From Pseudomonas sp. G.S.17 (GTDB taxonomy: Bacteria > Pseudomonadota > Gammaproteobacteria > Pseudomonadales > Pseudomonadaceae): DNA of 64,000 bases. The translations under genes were made by a program, and so were the position numbers. The notes below the pieces were generated by a model that saw nothing but the letters and a program-made list of their open reading frames with translations, did not search any database and was not told the DNA's origin. The stretch's first letter is position 1. Each line of letters opens with the position of its first letter. The stretch covers positions 1,674,001 to 1,738,000 of the forward strand of contig NZ_CP151076.1 in the NCBI RefSeq assembly GCF_038096165.1, read 5' to 3'. This document shows, piece by piece, positions 37,710-46,814 of this stretch.

Positions 37710-38588
37710 TCACAAATCCCTTACTACCCTGAACCCCAGCCAGTCGCCGCGCAGGTATGGGCGCAGGTTATTGCGGTTGCCGGAGCGGGAGAAGATTGGC
37801 GCTTCGGTCCAGTCATTGCCGCGAATGCCCTGCAAGGTACAGTCGCCGGTCAGCCACGGGCTGCCGTCGGTGGGGGCGCCGTTGTAGCTGTCGTTGTAGC
37901 AATCGGCGACCCACTCGTAGACGTTGCCGTGCATGTCGTACATACCAAACGCATTGGGCGCGAAGCTGCCGGCTGGTGCGGCAAAACTGAAACCGTCTTC
38001 CGGGCCGTAAGTGTTGGCGTGTTTGGCGATGCTGTATTCCTTGCCTTCATCCAGCGGGAACGGGAACGGCCCGGAAGTGCCGCCGCGCGCCGCGTATTCG
38101 CGCACGGATTCACTGACCATTCGGTAAGCCTTGCCGGTTTTTTTCGACAGCCAGGCGACGTAGGCGGTGGCTTCCTTGTAGTCCATGCACACCGCCGGGT
38201 GGCGATTGGTCATGGTGTAGCGCGGCTTGCCGGCGATGCATTCGCGGCCGGGGCGTTTGTCGCCGTCCGGCATCGTGTAGCCGGTGTCGCGCAGGTAGGC
38301 GTTCCACTCGCCGCTCAGGACCTGGAAGCGGCTGATGGCGAAGGGTTTCTTGAAAGTTACGTCGTGCTGCGGCCCTTCATCGGGTTGTCGGCCGACTTCA
38401 TCGTCAGGCGAGCCCATGCTGAACGTGCCCGCAGGCAACACCACCAGTTCCGGGCAATCCTTGCAGTCCCTGAATAAGCTGCCTGGTTTAGCCTCGGGAG
38501 TGGCAGCCTGAATCATGGTTGGCAACAGCAGCGCGAGCATAGCCGCACCCAGCAGCGTGGCCATCTTGCGTGACGCGAATACATTCAT
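37710..38588 (-). CDS. pvdO: Pyoverdine maturation protein PvdO (FGE/SUMF1 fold)
   Basis: A 292-residue periplasmic protein with a signal peptide (about 1-28, hydrophobic LLGAAMLALLLPTMIQA). The formylglycine-generating-enzyme fold follows: it opens with PAGTFSMGSPDDE and ends with GNVYEWVADCY and a late RGDWLGFRVV. PvdO is needed for the last oxidation that completes the chromophore (dihydropyoverdine to pyoverdine). It starts 30 bp after pvdM and belongs to the same transcript. In P. aeruginosa pvdN lies between them; it is missing here. Confidence 0.95.
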   Translation of the reverse strand: MNVFASRKMATLLGAAMLALLLPTMIQAATPEAKPGSLFRDCKDCPELVVLPAGTFSMGSPDDEVGRQPDEGPQHDVTFKKPFAISRFQVLSGEWNAYLRDTGYTMPDGDKRPGRECIAGKPRYTMTNRHPAVCMDYKEATAYVAWLSKKTGKAYRMVSESVREYAARGGTSGPFPFPLDEGKEYSIAKHANTYGPEDGFSFAAPAGSFAPNAFGMYDMHGNVYEWVADCYNDSYNGAPTDGSPWLTGDCTLQGIRGNDWTEAPIFSRSGNRNNLRPYLRGDWLGFRVVRDL

Positions 38589-38618
38589 GGCACCGTCTCA
38601 TTGTCGGAAAAAGGCGTG

Positions 38619-39947
38619 TCAAAGCGGTTTTGCGGCGTCTTGTACCTGTTGCCAGACGCGCATGAAATTGCCGCCCCACAACTTGGCGATATCGGTTTCG
38701 GAATAGCCGCGTTGCAGCAGTTCGGCGGTAACGTTGCGGCTCTCGCTGACGTCCTTCCAGCCCTTGAGCCCGCCGCCTTCGTTGAAGTCCGAAGCGATGC
38801 CCACATGATCGATGCCGATCTTGCGCACCGTATAGTCGATGGCGTCGCCGAAGTCCTTGAGGCTGGCTTTGGGTTCGTCATCCAGAATCGCGTACAGGCC
38901 GCTGGCGTATTGGCCGAATTTTTGTTCCGACCACGCGGCGATCACCGGGTCGCCGGGCATCAGCGCCATGGCCAGGTTGGGCAGCGGCGGCAGATCGAAG
39001 CGGGCGCGCAGGTCATTGAGTTTGTCCTGGCTGGCCTGGCTCAACGGTTTGAGGTACGCCGGGAAGCCGACGATCTGCACCACGCCGCCGCTGTTCTTGA
39101 TCAGTTGCATGTCCTTGTCGCTGAGATTGCGCGGGATATCCACCATGGCGCGCGGCACCGAGTGCGAGGCGACCATGGGCGTGCGACTCAGCTGGCTGAC
39201 CTGCACCAACGCTTGGTCGGACATGTGCGACACGTCGATGATCACGCCCAGATCGTTCAAGCGCTGCACCGCCTGCTTGCCGATGTCGGACAAGCCGTCG
39301 AACGCGTCGGCGGTGTCGTTGAGGAACGGCAGCGGGCGTGACGAATCGGCCCAGTCGTTGTTGCCGATGTAGCTGAAGCCGAACATACGCATGCCGCGCG
39401 CCGTCCATTTATCCAGCAGGTTCAGGTCATTGCCCAACGGATAGGCGTTGAGCATGCTGATGAAAATCGCGAATTTGCCTTCGCCTTGCAGGCGCCGCAT
39501 GTCGTCGGGGGTGTAGGCGATGCCGACCTGATTGGGGAAGTCCCGGGCCATGCCGGAAATCGCCTTGTAACGGATTTCCTGTTGATTGCGCGCCTCTGCG
39601 ACGAAGCCTGGCGTCGGGCGGTGAGGGGCATTGTCGCCGTTCCAGATTTCCGGCCAGCCGAAGATGGTCAGCGCCCCTGCGGACAAGCGTCCACGCCCGG
39701 CCTTGACCAGGTCGAACTGGCCGTTGCCGTCCTTGTCCGCTTCCTTGCCTTCGGTGCCGAAGCTCAACGGCAGGGTGATGTGGCTGTCGAACGAGACGAT
39801 GCGTTCCTGCAACGCTTCGGCCTGTTTCATGACCTTGAGCGGGTAACTCGGATAGCCGCTGAACCAGAGTTCCCAAGCCACCGTGGCCGCACCGATGGTT
39901 ACGGCCAGCGCCAGGGGCAGGCCGATGTATAACGCTTTTCTGTTCAT
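38619..39947 (-). CDS. pvdM: Pyoverdine maturation dipeptidase-like protein PvdM
   Basis: A 442-residue protein with an N-terminal membrane anchor or signal (ALYIGLPLALAVTIGAATVA) and a renal-dipeptidase-type metallohydrolase fold: FDSHITLPLSF replaces the usual DGHND start, VIIDVSHMSD carries a conserved His, and IGIDHVGIASDFNEGGG is typical of the family end. PvdM acts in the periplasm in the PvdP-dependent chromophore oxidation. The ATG at 39947 lies 51 bp after a PvdS box. It is divergent from pvdP and followed directly by pvdO. Confidence 0.95.
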   Translation of the reverse strand: MNRKALYIGLPLALAVTIGAATVAWELWFSGYPSYPLKVMKQAEALQERIVSFDSHITLPLSFGTEGKEADKDGNGQFDLVKAGRGRLSAGALTIFGWPEIWNGDNAPHRPTPGFVAEARNQQEIRYKAISGMARDFPNQVGIAYTPDDMRRLQGEGKFAIFISMLNAYPLGNDLNLLDKWTARGMRMFGFSYIGNNDWADSSRPLPFLNDTADAFDGLSDIGKQAVQRLNDLGVIIDVSHMSDQALVQVSQLSRTPMVASHSVPRAMVDIPRNLSDKDMQLIKNSGGVVQIVGFPAYLKPLSQASQDKLNDLRARFDLPPLPNLAMALMPGDPVIAAWSEQKFGQYASGLYAILDDEPKASLKDFGDAIDYTVRKIGIDHVGIASDFNEGGGLKGWKDVSESRNVTAELLQRGYSETDIAKLWGGNFMRVWQQVQDAAKPL

Positions 39948-39998
39948 TGCGATCCCGGGAATCAGCCGTAGAAGTGCAGGCTTTGCTATCTGGGAAGA

Positions 39999-40022
39999 AC
40001 GAGTGGTTGGCGGGGAAATTTA
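39999..40022 (-). promoter_or_regulatory. PvdS iron-starvation box of pvdM-pvdO
   Basis: TAAAT at 40022-40018 on the minus strand, 16 bases, then CGT at 40001-39999. The spacer sequence TTCCCCGCCAA... is nearly the same as that of the divergent pvdP box 90 bp away. Confidence 0.87.
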
Positions 40023-40110
40023 GGCGGGATGCCATGGCGGGTGGAATACCCGTGGGGGCGGATTCCCCCAAACATGGAATTTCCCAAGGGTTGAACTCTG
40101 CTTCACCTTA

Positions 40111-40134
40111 AATTTCCCCGCCAATCCAACGTTC
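40111..40134 (+). promoter_or_regulatory. PvdS iron-starvation box of pvdP
   Basis: TAAAT at 40111-40115, 16 bases, CGT at 40132-40134, 43 bp before the pvdP start. It is divergent from the pvdM box. Confidence 0.87.
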
Positions 40135-40177
40135 TAGCTTGGATAACGCCCGTTTCAGGGCTGATACAGGTAGGGCG

Positions 40178-41803
40178 ATGACGATTTCTCGACGAGGCTT
40201 TCTGGCGGGCCTGGCACTGACCGGTGCTGTGGTGCCGGCTGCCTATTACGCGCATCGCGAGTTGAAAGGCCCCGATGAACCGATCACTCCCGGCGAAGCA
40301 TCCTTTGATGTGGCGGACGCTGCTGGCCGGCAATTGGCGGATACCTTGCGGGGCGTCTGGGATATTCGTCTTGAAGGCGCCGACGCCGGGCTGGACGGCT
40401 TGCCCCGCGAAGGGCTGGAAATGTTTCTCGACATCGCCCCGCGTGGCCGGGGCATTCGTGGTCTGCTGGATACCGGCGCCAATCTGCGTGGCGACCGTGC
40501 GCCGCGTTACAGCCTGCTCGGTGATCTTGCCGTGGCCAATGGCGCGACGCTCACTTGGCGCCTGACCTCTGCGGATGCGCAGGACGAAACGCCTGCCTAC
40601 GAATTCACGGCTGTGCTCGATGAAGTCTGGGCCGCGTTTGGCAACGCAGGCAGCGCGACGCTCAGCGGGCGCATTTATCGGCTGGATCGCGACCCTGCGC
40701 TGATCGAACTGGACAATCGCTTCGTGGCAGTCAAGCGGTTGTTCCCCGAAGCCCGCGAGCGCATCGGCCTTGAACCGGCATTGCTCGCGATGCTGATCAG
40801 CCCGGAACATCGCCTGTTCCACCAGCTCTGGCACGCGTCCCGGGACAAATGGCACAAGCTGTCCGAGAGCAAGCGCGACGCCCTGCGCGGGATCGGCTGG
40901 CAGCCGGGGCCTCGGGAAAAGGAGCGTGACGCACGCGGGCCGCGCAAGGATCGTAACGGCTCGGGCGTGGATTTTTTCTTCATGCACCGGCACATGCTGG
41001 ATTCGGCGCGGGCGGTGCAGGAGCTGCCGTCGTGGCAACGCTTCCCCATGCCGCAGCCGCAATTGCAACGCGATCGCCAGGGGTTCGCCCGTTACTTTGA
41101 TAACCACGACGGCTGCGCCTTGCCGCCGACCTGGCGCGCGTCTGGCGATGACGAGTACAGCCAGTGGGTCAGCGACGTGAAAAGCGCCGAGACCTACCAC
41201 ACCAATTTCGAAGTCTGGGAATCTCGCTATCGCGACCCGCGTTACCTGTCGACGCTGACCCTCGGCCAGTTCGGTTCCGAGGTGGAGCTGGGTTTGCACG
41301 ACTGGCTGCACATGCGTTGGGCATCGGTGCCGCGCGATCCGTCCAATGGTCAGCCGGTGCCCATGGCCCGCGATCCCGCCGACTTCGCCCCGCGCTGGTA
41401 TGAGGCGCAAAACGACTTTTTGGGCGACCCGTTTTCGTCCCATGTGAACCCGGTGTTCTGGGGTTTTCATGGCTGGATCGATGATCGCATCGAAGACTGG
41501 TTTCGCGCCCATGAGCGCTTTCATCCGGGGCAAGTTCAGCGTTTGATGGTCAACGGCGTGCACTGGTTCGCGCCGGGTCGCTGGGTGGAAATCGACGACC
41601 CGTGGCTGGGTCCGCTGACCCATGGTTGCAGCACTGCGCCCGGTCTCAACCCCGGCAAGACCATGGAGAGCGACCCGGAAGTCATGAAACTGGCGCTGAA
41701 GATTACCTTCGGCGACGAAAAGAAAATCGCCAACCTGTTCCGCCGCGTGCCAAGACGGCCGTGGTATGCGCGGAATATTTCGGTGAAGAGGTGGTTTTGG
41801 TGA
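40178..41803 (+). CDS. pvdP: Pyoverdine chromophore tyrosinase PvdP
   Basis: A 541-residue periplasmic oxidoreductase, close to the 544 residues of P. aeruginosa PvdP. The N-terminus MTISRRGFLAGLALTGA is a twin-arginine signal. The C-terminal half has copper-tyrosinase histidine motifs: MHRHMLDSARAVQ and, later, HDWLHMRWASV, NPVFWGFHGWID and HGC. It oxidises the D-Tyr/Dab-derived part of ferribactin to form the chromophore. I chose the ATG at 40178 because it begins the Tat signal; an in-frame TTG at 40139 lies too close to the PvdS box. The gene is transcribed alone, convergent with opmQ. Confidence 0.95.
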   Translation: MTISRRGFLAGLALTGAVVPAAYYAHRELKGPDEPITPGEASFDVADAAGRQLADTLRGVWDIRLEGADAGLDGLPREGLEMFLDIAPRGRGIRGLLDTGANLRGDRAPRYSLLGDLAVANGATLTWRLTSADAQDETPAYEFTAVLDEVWAAFGNAGSATLSGRIYRLDRDPALIELDNRFVAVKRLFPEARERIGLEPALLAMLISPEHRLFHQLWHASRDKWHKLSESKRDALRGIGWQPGPREKERDARGPRKDRNGSGVDFFFMHRHMLDSARAVQELPSWQRFPMPQPQLQRDRQGFARYFDNHDGCALPPTWRASGDDEYSQWVSDVKSAETYHTNFEVWESRYRDPRYLSTLTLGQFGSEVELGLHDWLHMRWASVPRDPSNGQPVPMARDPADFAPRWYEAQNDFLGDPFSSHVNPVFWGFHGWIDDRIEDWFRAHERFHPGQVQRLMVNGVHWFAPGRWVEIDDPWLGPLTHGCSTAPGLNPGKTMESDPEVMKLALKITFGDEKKIANLFRRVPRRPWYARNISVKRWFW

Positions 41804-41828
41804 GACGCCGCCCTTGCGGGTCCAAATC

Positions 41829-41919
41829 TGTGGGAGCGAACTTGTTCGCGAAGGGGGTTCAGGCGCCGCTGATGTGGTGCCCGAGCCGCCGCCCTCCCGG
41901 ATAAATCCGGTCCTACGGG
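41829..41919. repeat. Two REP units between pvdP and opmQ
   Basis: GTGGGAGCGAACTTGTTCGC at 41829-41848 and CCTCCCGGATAAATCCGG at 41892-41909 lie in the gap of 152 bp between the convergent pvdP and opmQ genes. No other terminator is visible there. Confidence 0.75.
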
Positions 41920-41955
41920 TTCAGCGCCGCCCGCTCGCTCCCGCAACCGATCACC

Positions 41956-43362
41956 TCACATCCTCCACCCACCCCCCAACGCCTTGTACAGCGCAACGCT
42001 CGCCTGCAACCGCGATAGCCGCAGTTGGACGCTCTGTTCCTGGGCCTGATACAGCGTGCGTTGGGTGTCCAGCACGCTGAGCATGTCTTCCGCGCCGGCC
42101 TGGTAACGGCTTTCGGCAATCTGGAAGGCGCGTTGGGCTTGTTGCAGTTCTTCGCTTTGCCATTGCCGCTGCTGATCCAGTCCGGCGATAGCATTCAGGG
42201 CTTTTTCCACATCGGCGAAGGCGCTGATGATTGCGCCGCGATAGGTTTCCAGCAGTTCTTGCTGACGGGCGATAGTCTTGTCGCGTTCGGCGCCGAGGCG
42301 GCCGTTGTTGAAGATCGGTGTCAGCAGCCCGCCGCCCAGGTTGTAGAACGGACTGCGCAGGATGTCCGACGCCACGTCGCCGCCTGAGCCGAAACTCGCG
42401 CTCAGGGTTAACTTCGGCAGCATCGCGGCGCGGGCCACCTGGATGTCGGCCTGCGCAGCGGCGAGCCTGGCTTCGGCGCTGGCGATGTCCGGGCGGCGAC
42501 TGAGCAATTCGCTGGGCAGGCCGGGGCTTGCGTCGGGCCAGTTCAAGTGCTCGAAAGATTGGTGTTCCAGGGTCAACTGCTGAACCGGCTGGCCCAACAA
42601 TGTGGCAAGGGTGATGCGCGCTGCTTGCGCCTGTTGCCGAATCAGTGGCACTTGCCGCTGTTGACCGGCGACCAGACTTTTCTGCCGGGCGAGATCCAGG
42701 GCCGTGGCCGAACCGGATTGAAAACGGGTCTGCACCAGCGCCAATACGTGCTGCGCATTGGCGAGATTAAGCTCGGCGATGCGGGCTTGTTCGTCCAGGG
42801 CCAGGCTTTGCACGTAGCTGTCGGCCACGGCGCTGAGCAGCGTCAGCTCGACGGTGGCCTGATCGAACTCGCTGGCTTGCAGGCTCTGCTCGGCGCTGCG
42901 TCGTGTCGCTGCGTTGCCGCCCCAGAAATCCACTTCATAGCTGGCGCTGAAACTGACATCGAAAAACGTCGCAGTGGGCTCGGCCTCGTAGGCATCGAGC
43001 TGGCGATAGCCTTTGCCGCTGATCAAGCGTTGTCGATTGGCGTTGGCGCCGCTGGTGATTTCCGGAACGTTGGAAGCGCCAGCAATGACGCTGTCCGCTC
43101 GGGCCTGCCGAACCCGCGCCATGGCGGCGGCCAGGTCGTAGCTACCGGCTCGCGCCTGTTCGATCAGCCGGTTCAGTTGCGGGCTGTCGAACTGTTGCCA
43201 CCATTGCTGGCCGGTCTGGCGGTCGGCGGCGGTCCACGGCGATTGCCAGGCAACAGGCACGGCGATGCCGCTGTTGATCGGCGGGGGCGGGCTGGCACAC
43301 GCGCCGAGCAGCAGGCACAGAGTGAGAAGACATGGGGTCAAAACGCTGAGTCTGGGTTTCAT
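41956..43362 (-). CDS. opmQ: Outer-membrane efflux lipoprotein OpmQ
   Basis: A 468-residue TolC/NodT-type channel with a lipoprotein signal ending LLLGAC and two outer-membrane-efflux repeats, the second opening with SRRPDIASAEARLAAAQADI. With PvdT and PvdR it forms the tripartite pump that exports newly made and recycled pyoverdine from the periplasm. I used the ATG at 43362; a GTG at 43377 is also in frame and neither has a strong ribosome site. It lies 24 bp after pvdT and probably depends on translation of that gene. Confidence 0.92.
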   Translation of the reverse strand: MKPRLSVLTPCLLTLCLLLGACASPPPPINSGIAVPVAWQSPWTAADRQTGQQWWQQFDSPQLNRLIEQARAGSYDLAAAMARVRQARADSVIAGASNVPEITSGANANRQRLISGKGYRQLDAYEAEPTATFFDVSFSASYEVDFWGGNAATRRSAEQSLQASEFDQATVELTLLSAVADSYVQSLALDEQARIAELNLANAQHVLALVQTRFQSGSATALDLARQKSLVAGQQRQVPLIRQQAQAARITLATLLGQPVQQLTLEHQSFEHLNWPDASPGLPSELLSRRPDIASAEARLAAAQADIQVARAAMLPKLTLSASFGSGGDVASDILRSPFYNLGGGLLTPIFNNGRLGAERDKTIARQQELLETYRGAIISAFADVEKALNAIAGLDQQRQWQSEELQQAQRAFQIAESRYQAGAEDMLSVLDTQRTLYQAQEQSVQLRLSRLQASVALYKALGGGWRM

Positions 43363-43386
43363 CAGAGGGCTATTCACTGGCAGGAT

Positions 43387-45354
43387 CTATTCACTGGAAA
43401 GCGCCGTGACCGGATCGAGGCGGGCGGCCTTGCGGGCGGGCATGAAACCGAAGACCACGCCGGTGACCAGCGCGCAGGCGAACGCTCCAGCCACGGCGCT
43501 CAGGGAAAACGCCACGGCCACTTTGCCGAGCAGCAACGCCGCGCCGATCAGCAGCGCAAGGCCGATGCCGGCGACACCGCCGACCACCGAAAGCATCACG
43601 GCTTCAGTCAGGAACTGGCGCAGGATGTCGCGCTGGCGTGCGCCGGTGGCCATGCGAATGCCGATCTCCCGGGTTCGTTCGCGGACGGTCATGAGCATGA
43701 TGTTCATCACGCCGATACCGCCCACCAACAACGAAATCGCCGCAATCGACCCAAGCATCAACGACAGGGTGTTCTGGCTGCTGGCCTCGGCCTGGATCAT
43801 GGCGGCGTTGTTGGTCAATTCGTAGTCGCGCTTGCCGTTGTGCAGGCCGAGCAGCAACTGGTCGATGGCCTTTTCCGTGTCCTTGACCTTGCGCGCATCG
43901 GCAGCGGCGATCACCACGTATTCGGGGTTTTCCTTGCCGAACAGACGCACGCTGGCGGCGGAGTAGGGCACCACCACGCGCAGGTCGCTGTCCTTGTCAC
44001 CGGAACTGGCGCCTTTGGTCGCCAGCACGCCAATCACCCGGAACGGTACATTCTCGATAAGGATGTAGTGCCCCAGCGGATTGGTCTGGCCGAACAGTTT
44101 TTCCCTGACCCGTTCGCCAATCACCGCCACTGCGGCAGCGGAAGCTTCATCGGCATCGGTGAAGAAACTGCCTGCCGACATCGGCCAGTTGAAGATGCTC
44201 TGGAACGACGTATTGCTGCCGCCGACGTAGACCCGTTGATCGAGGTTGCCGTAGCGCACTGCGGCGTAGTTGCCATTGATCGGCATGACCTTATGAACCT
44301 GCGGCAGCACGGCCAGTGCCTTTACGTCGCCCAGGCTGACGATGCCCTGAGGTGCACGCGGGTTGGCGGCCGTGCCGTTCAGGTAAATGATGTTCGAACC
44401 GAACGCGCCCATTTGCGCCATGACTTTGCGCTTGCTGCCTTCGCCTACGGCGAGCATGACCACCACCGACGCTACGCCGATGATGATGCCGAGCAAGGTC
44501 AGCGCCGTGCGAAACCGGTTGATCCACATCACCCGCCACGCGGCTTGCACCGCTTCGACCAGCTCGCCTTTCCAGGCGCCCTGATCCTGGCTGCCCTGAC
44601 TCAGGCGCTGCTTCAAATCCACCGCTTGCAGGCTGCCCGACACCGGCTGTTCGGGCTCGGCCGTGTCCTGAACGGTATCGCTGATGATCTCGCCGTCGCG
44701 AATCTCGATGACCCGTTTGGCTCGTGCCGCAACTTCCCGGTCGTGAGTAATCAGAATCACCACATGACCTTGCAGGGCCAGCTCATCCAGCAAGGCCATG
44801 ACTTCCTCGCCGCTGTGGCTGTCCAGGGCGCCGGTGGGTTCGTCGGCGAGAATGATGTGCCCGCCGTTCATCAAGGCGCGGGCAATCGATACCCGCTGTT
44901 GCTGACCACCGGATAACTGATGCGGGCGATTGGCGCTGCGGCTGGCCAGGCCCAGGCGTTCCAGCAGGGCCGCAGCCCGTGCGTGGCGTTCACTGGCGGG
45001 CATGCCGGAATAGATCGCCGGCATCTCGACGTTTTCCTGGGCCGAGCCGGAAGCGATCAGGTGATATCCCTGGAATACGAAGCCGAACGCTTCGCGCCGC
45101 AGCCAGGCCAGTTCGTCGCTGTTTAGCCCGGCGACATTTTCCCCGGCGAACAGGTAGCGACCGCTGGTGGGCCGGTCAAGGCAGCCGAGGATGTTCATCA
45201 AGGTCGATTTGCCGGAGCCGGAGGCGCCGACGATGGCCACGAACTCGCCGGGATAAATCGCCAGGTTCACGCCGCGTAATACATCAACCTGAGGCGTGTC
45301 GCCGCCGCCGTAGGATTTGCGCAGATTCTGCAGCTCGATCAGTGGCGTGCTCAT
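43387..45354 (-). CDS. pvdT: MacB-type ABC transporter PvdT
   Basis: A 655-residue protein with an N-terminal ATPase (Walker [11 protein letters not shown], signature LSGGQQQR, Walker [11 protein letters not shown]), a helix near 275, a periplasmic domain and three C-terminal FtsX-type helices. This is the MacB fold. It is the inner-membrane component of PvdRT-OpmQ. The ATG at 45354 shares its A with the last base of the pvdR stop (TGATG), so the two are translationally coupled. Confidence 0.95.
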   Translation of the reverse strand: MSTPLIELQNLRKSYGGGDTPQVDVLRGVNLAIYPGEFVAIVGASGSGKSTLMNILGCLDRPTSGRYLFAGENVAGLNSDELAWLRREAFGFVFQGYHLIASGSAQENVEMPAIYSGMPASERHARAAALLERLGLASRSANRPHQLSGGQQQRVSIARALMNGGHIILADEPTGALDSHSGEEVMALLDELALQGHVVILITHDREVAARAKRVIEIRDGEIISDTVQDTAEPEQPVSGSLQAVDLKQRLSQGSQDQGAWKGELVEAVQAAWRVMWINRFRTALTLLGIIIGVASVVVMLAVGEGSKRKVMAQMGAFGSNIIYLNGTAANPRAPQGIVSLGDVKALAVLPQVHKVMPINGNYAAVRYGNLDQRVYVGGSNTSFQSIFNWPMSAGSFFTDADEASAAAVAVIGERVREKLFGQTNPLGHYILIENVPFRVIGVLATKGASSGDKDSDLRVVVPYSAASVRLFGKENPEYVVIAAADARKVKDTEKAIDQLLLGLHNGKRDYELTNNAAMIQAEASSQNTLSLMLGSIAAISLLVGGIGVMNIMLMTVRERTREIGIRMATGARQRDILRQFLTEAVMLSVVGGVAGIGLALLIGAALLLGKVAVAFSLSAVAGAFACALVTGVVFGFMPARKAARLDPVTALSSE

Positions 45355-46526
45355 CAGCCGCCACTTCCGCTGGCCGGGCCGAGTAGCAGATAGTCGCCTT
45401 CGGCGAGGCCTTCCAGCACCTCGGTGCGCAGCCGGTCGCTGATCCCGGTACGCACTTCTCGTTGCTGGATGTCGCCATTTTTCGCCACCACCTGAACCGT
45501 ACGGCTCTGGCTGTCACGGCCGGGTTGCAGTGCGGCGACGGGCACGGTCAGGGTTTGCCGGGCCTGGCCATCGACGAAAAACACTTGCGCGGTCATGTCC
45601 GCCATCAGCGCCTGATCGTCGTTTTCAACGTCGAGCAAAACCGTATAAAGCACCACGCGACCGCTGCTGCCCTTGCCCGCAGCGACCGGACTGCCGCTAC
45701 CCTGGCTGAGTTGCTCCAGCGGGATCGGCGCAATCGGCAGGATTTGTCGCACCGTGCTCGGCCAGCGTCGCCCGCCACCGCTAAGCGTCGTGAAGTATGC
45801 CTGCATGCCCGGTTTGACGTGGCCGATGTCGGCTTCGGAAACTTCGGCCCACACCGTCATGGGCGAGAGGCGGGCGATGCGCAGGATCAACGGCGTGCGT
45901 TGCTGGGCATTGAGCGTCTGACCGACCCGAGCGTCCAGCGCGACGACGGTGCCGGTCATCGGTGCATAAATCTTGGTGTAGCCCAGCTCGGCTTCGTCGC
46001 TGCGCAGACTGGCCTGGGCCTGGAGAATCTGCGCCTGAAACATTTCCGTGCGGGCCTTGGTGCGGCGCAATTCGGCCTCGGCGCTCTGCACGTCTTCCTC
46101 ACGGGTGGCGCCGCCCGCCGCGAGGGTCTTCTGGCGTTGCGCACGTTGCCGGGCGAGGTCGTGTTCGGCGCGTTGTTCCTGCAATTGGGCCTCGAGGTTT
46201 TCGATGGCATAGCGCGCGGCGTCGAGGCGGGCTTTTTGCGTTGAAGGATCGATCTCCACCAGCAACTGGCCCTCGGTCACCTGCGAACCGATTTCCACGT
46301 GGATCTTCTGAATCTGCCCCGAAGCCTGAGCGCCGACGTCCACGTAGCGACGCGGCTGCAAGGTGCCCAATGCCGTGACGCTGCTTTCTATATCGCCACG
46401 CACCACTTGCACCGTGGCCAGATCAGCCCGGCCAGAAGGCAAGGCGTGCCAGGTCGCGTAGGCGATCACGGGAAGCAGGCACAGGGCGATGAACAGCAGG
46501 CGTCGGGCGGAGCGGGGCGGTTTCAT
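45354..46526 (-). CDS. pvdR: MacA-type periplasmic adaptor PvdR
   Basis: A 390-residue membrane-fusion protein with a short N-terminal anchor ([18 protein letters not shown]), a split lipoyl domain ([19 protein letters not shown] and [17 protein letters not shown]), an alpha-hairpin between them (about 100-185) and C-terminal beta domains. It joins PvdT to OpmQ. The ATG at 46526 begins the anchor; an in-frame upstream codon at 46550 is less likely. A PvdS box lies 39 bp upstream. Confidence 0.94.
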   Translation of the reverse strand: MKPPRSARRLLFIALCLLPVIAYATWHALPSGRADLATVQVVRGDIESSVTALGTLQPRRYVDVGAQASGQIQKIHVEIGSQVTEGQLLVEIDPSTQKARLDAARYAIENLEAQLQEQRAEHDLARQRAQRQKTLAAGGATREEDVQSAEAELRRTKARTEMFQAQILQAQASLRSDEAELGYTKIYAPMTGTVVALDARVGQTLNAQQRTPLILRIARLSPMTVWAEVSEADIGHVKPGMQAYFTTLSGGGRRWPSTVRQILPIAPIPLEQLSQGSGSPVAAGKGSSGRVVLYTVLLDVENDDQALMADMTAQVFFVDGQARQTLTVPVAALQPGRDSQSRTVQVVAKNGDIQQREVRTGISDRLRTEVLEGLAEGDYLLLGPASGSGG

Positions 46527-46565
46527 GCAATGGATGACCGTCAAAGGCAAGGGATTGAGTGGTAA

Positions 46566-46589
46566 ACGTGACGCAGGGGCGGGAATTTA
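46566..46589 (-). promoter_or_regulatory. PvdS iron-starvation box of pvdR-pvdT-opmQ
   Basis: TAAAT at 46589-46585 on the minus strand, 16 bases, CGT at 46568-46566, 39 bp before the pvdR start. Confidence 0.85.
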
Positions 46590-46618
46590 AGGCAGTGTCC
46601 CGGTGCCGTGCAGTCTGC

Positions 46619-46708
46619 GTGGGAGCGAGCTTGCTCGCGAAGACGATGGCCGCCATTCGAGCAATGCGTTGGCCGTAAGGGCCTCTTCTCGAGCAAGCTC
46701 GCTCCCAC
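46619..46708. repeat. REPIN between the divergent pvdR and pvdA promoters
   Basis: The arm GTGGGAGCGAGCTTGCTCG at 46619-46637 is the exact inverse of 46690-46708. The spacer is 52 bp. It separates two oppositely oriented PvdS boxes, 30 bp from one and 14 bp from the other. Confidence 0.9.
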
Positions 46709-46721
46709 GACCCTTGATTGT

Positions 46722-46745
46722 TAAATTTTATTTCACAGCCCTCGT
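46722..46745 (+). promoter_or_regulatory. PvdS iron-starvation box of pvdA
   Basis: TAAAT at 46722-46726, 16 bases, CGT at 46743-46745, 69 bp before the pvdA start. Confidence 0.85.
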
Positions 46746-46814
46746 TCCCTATTGCAACAGGCCACCTTGCTGGCCATCCCGATTGAGTGCGCAACACCTC
46801 CTGAGGACACTGGA

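Noticed and set aside
40139..41803. Upstream TTG start for pvdP
   Set aside because: It starts only 5 bp after the PvdS box, before any transcript could begin, and would bury the Tat signal.
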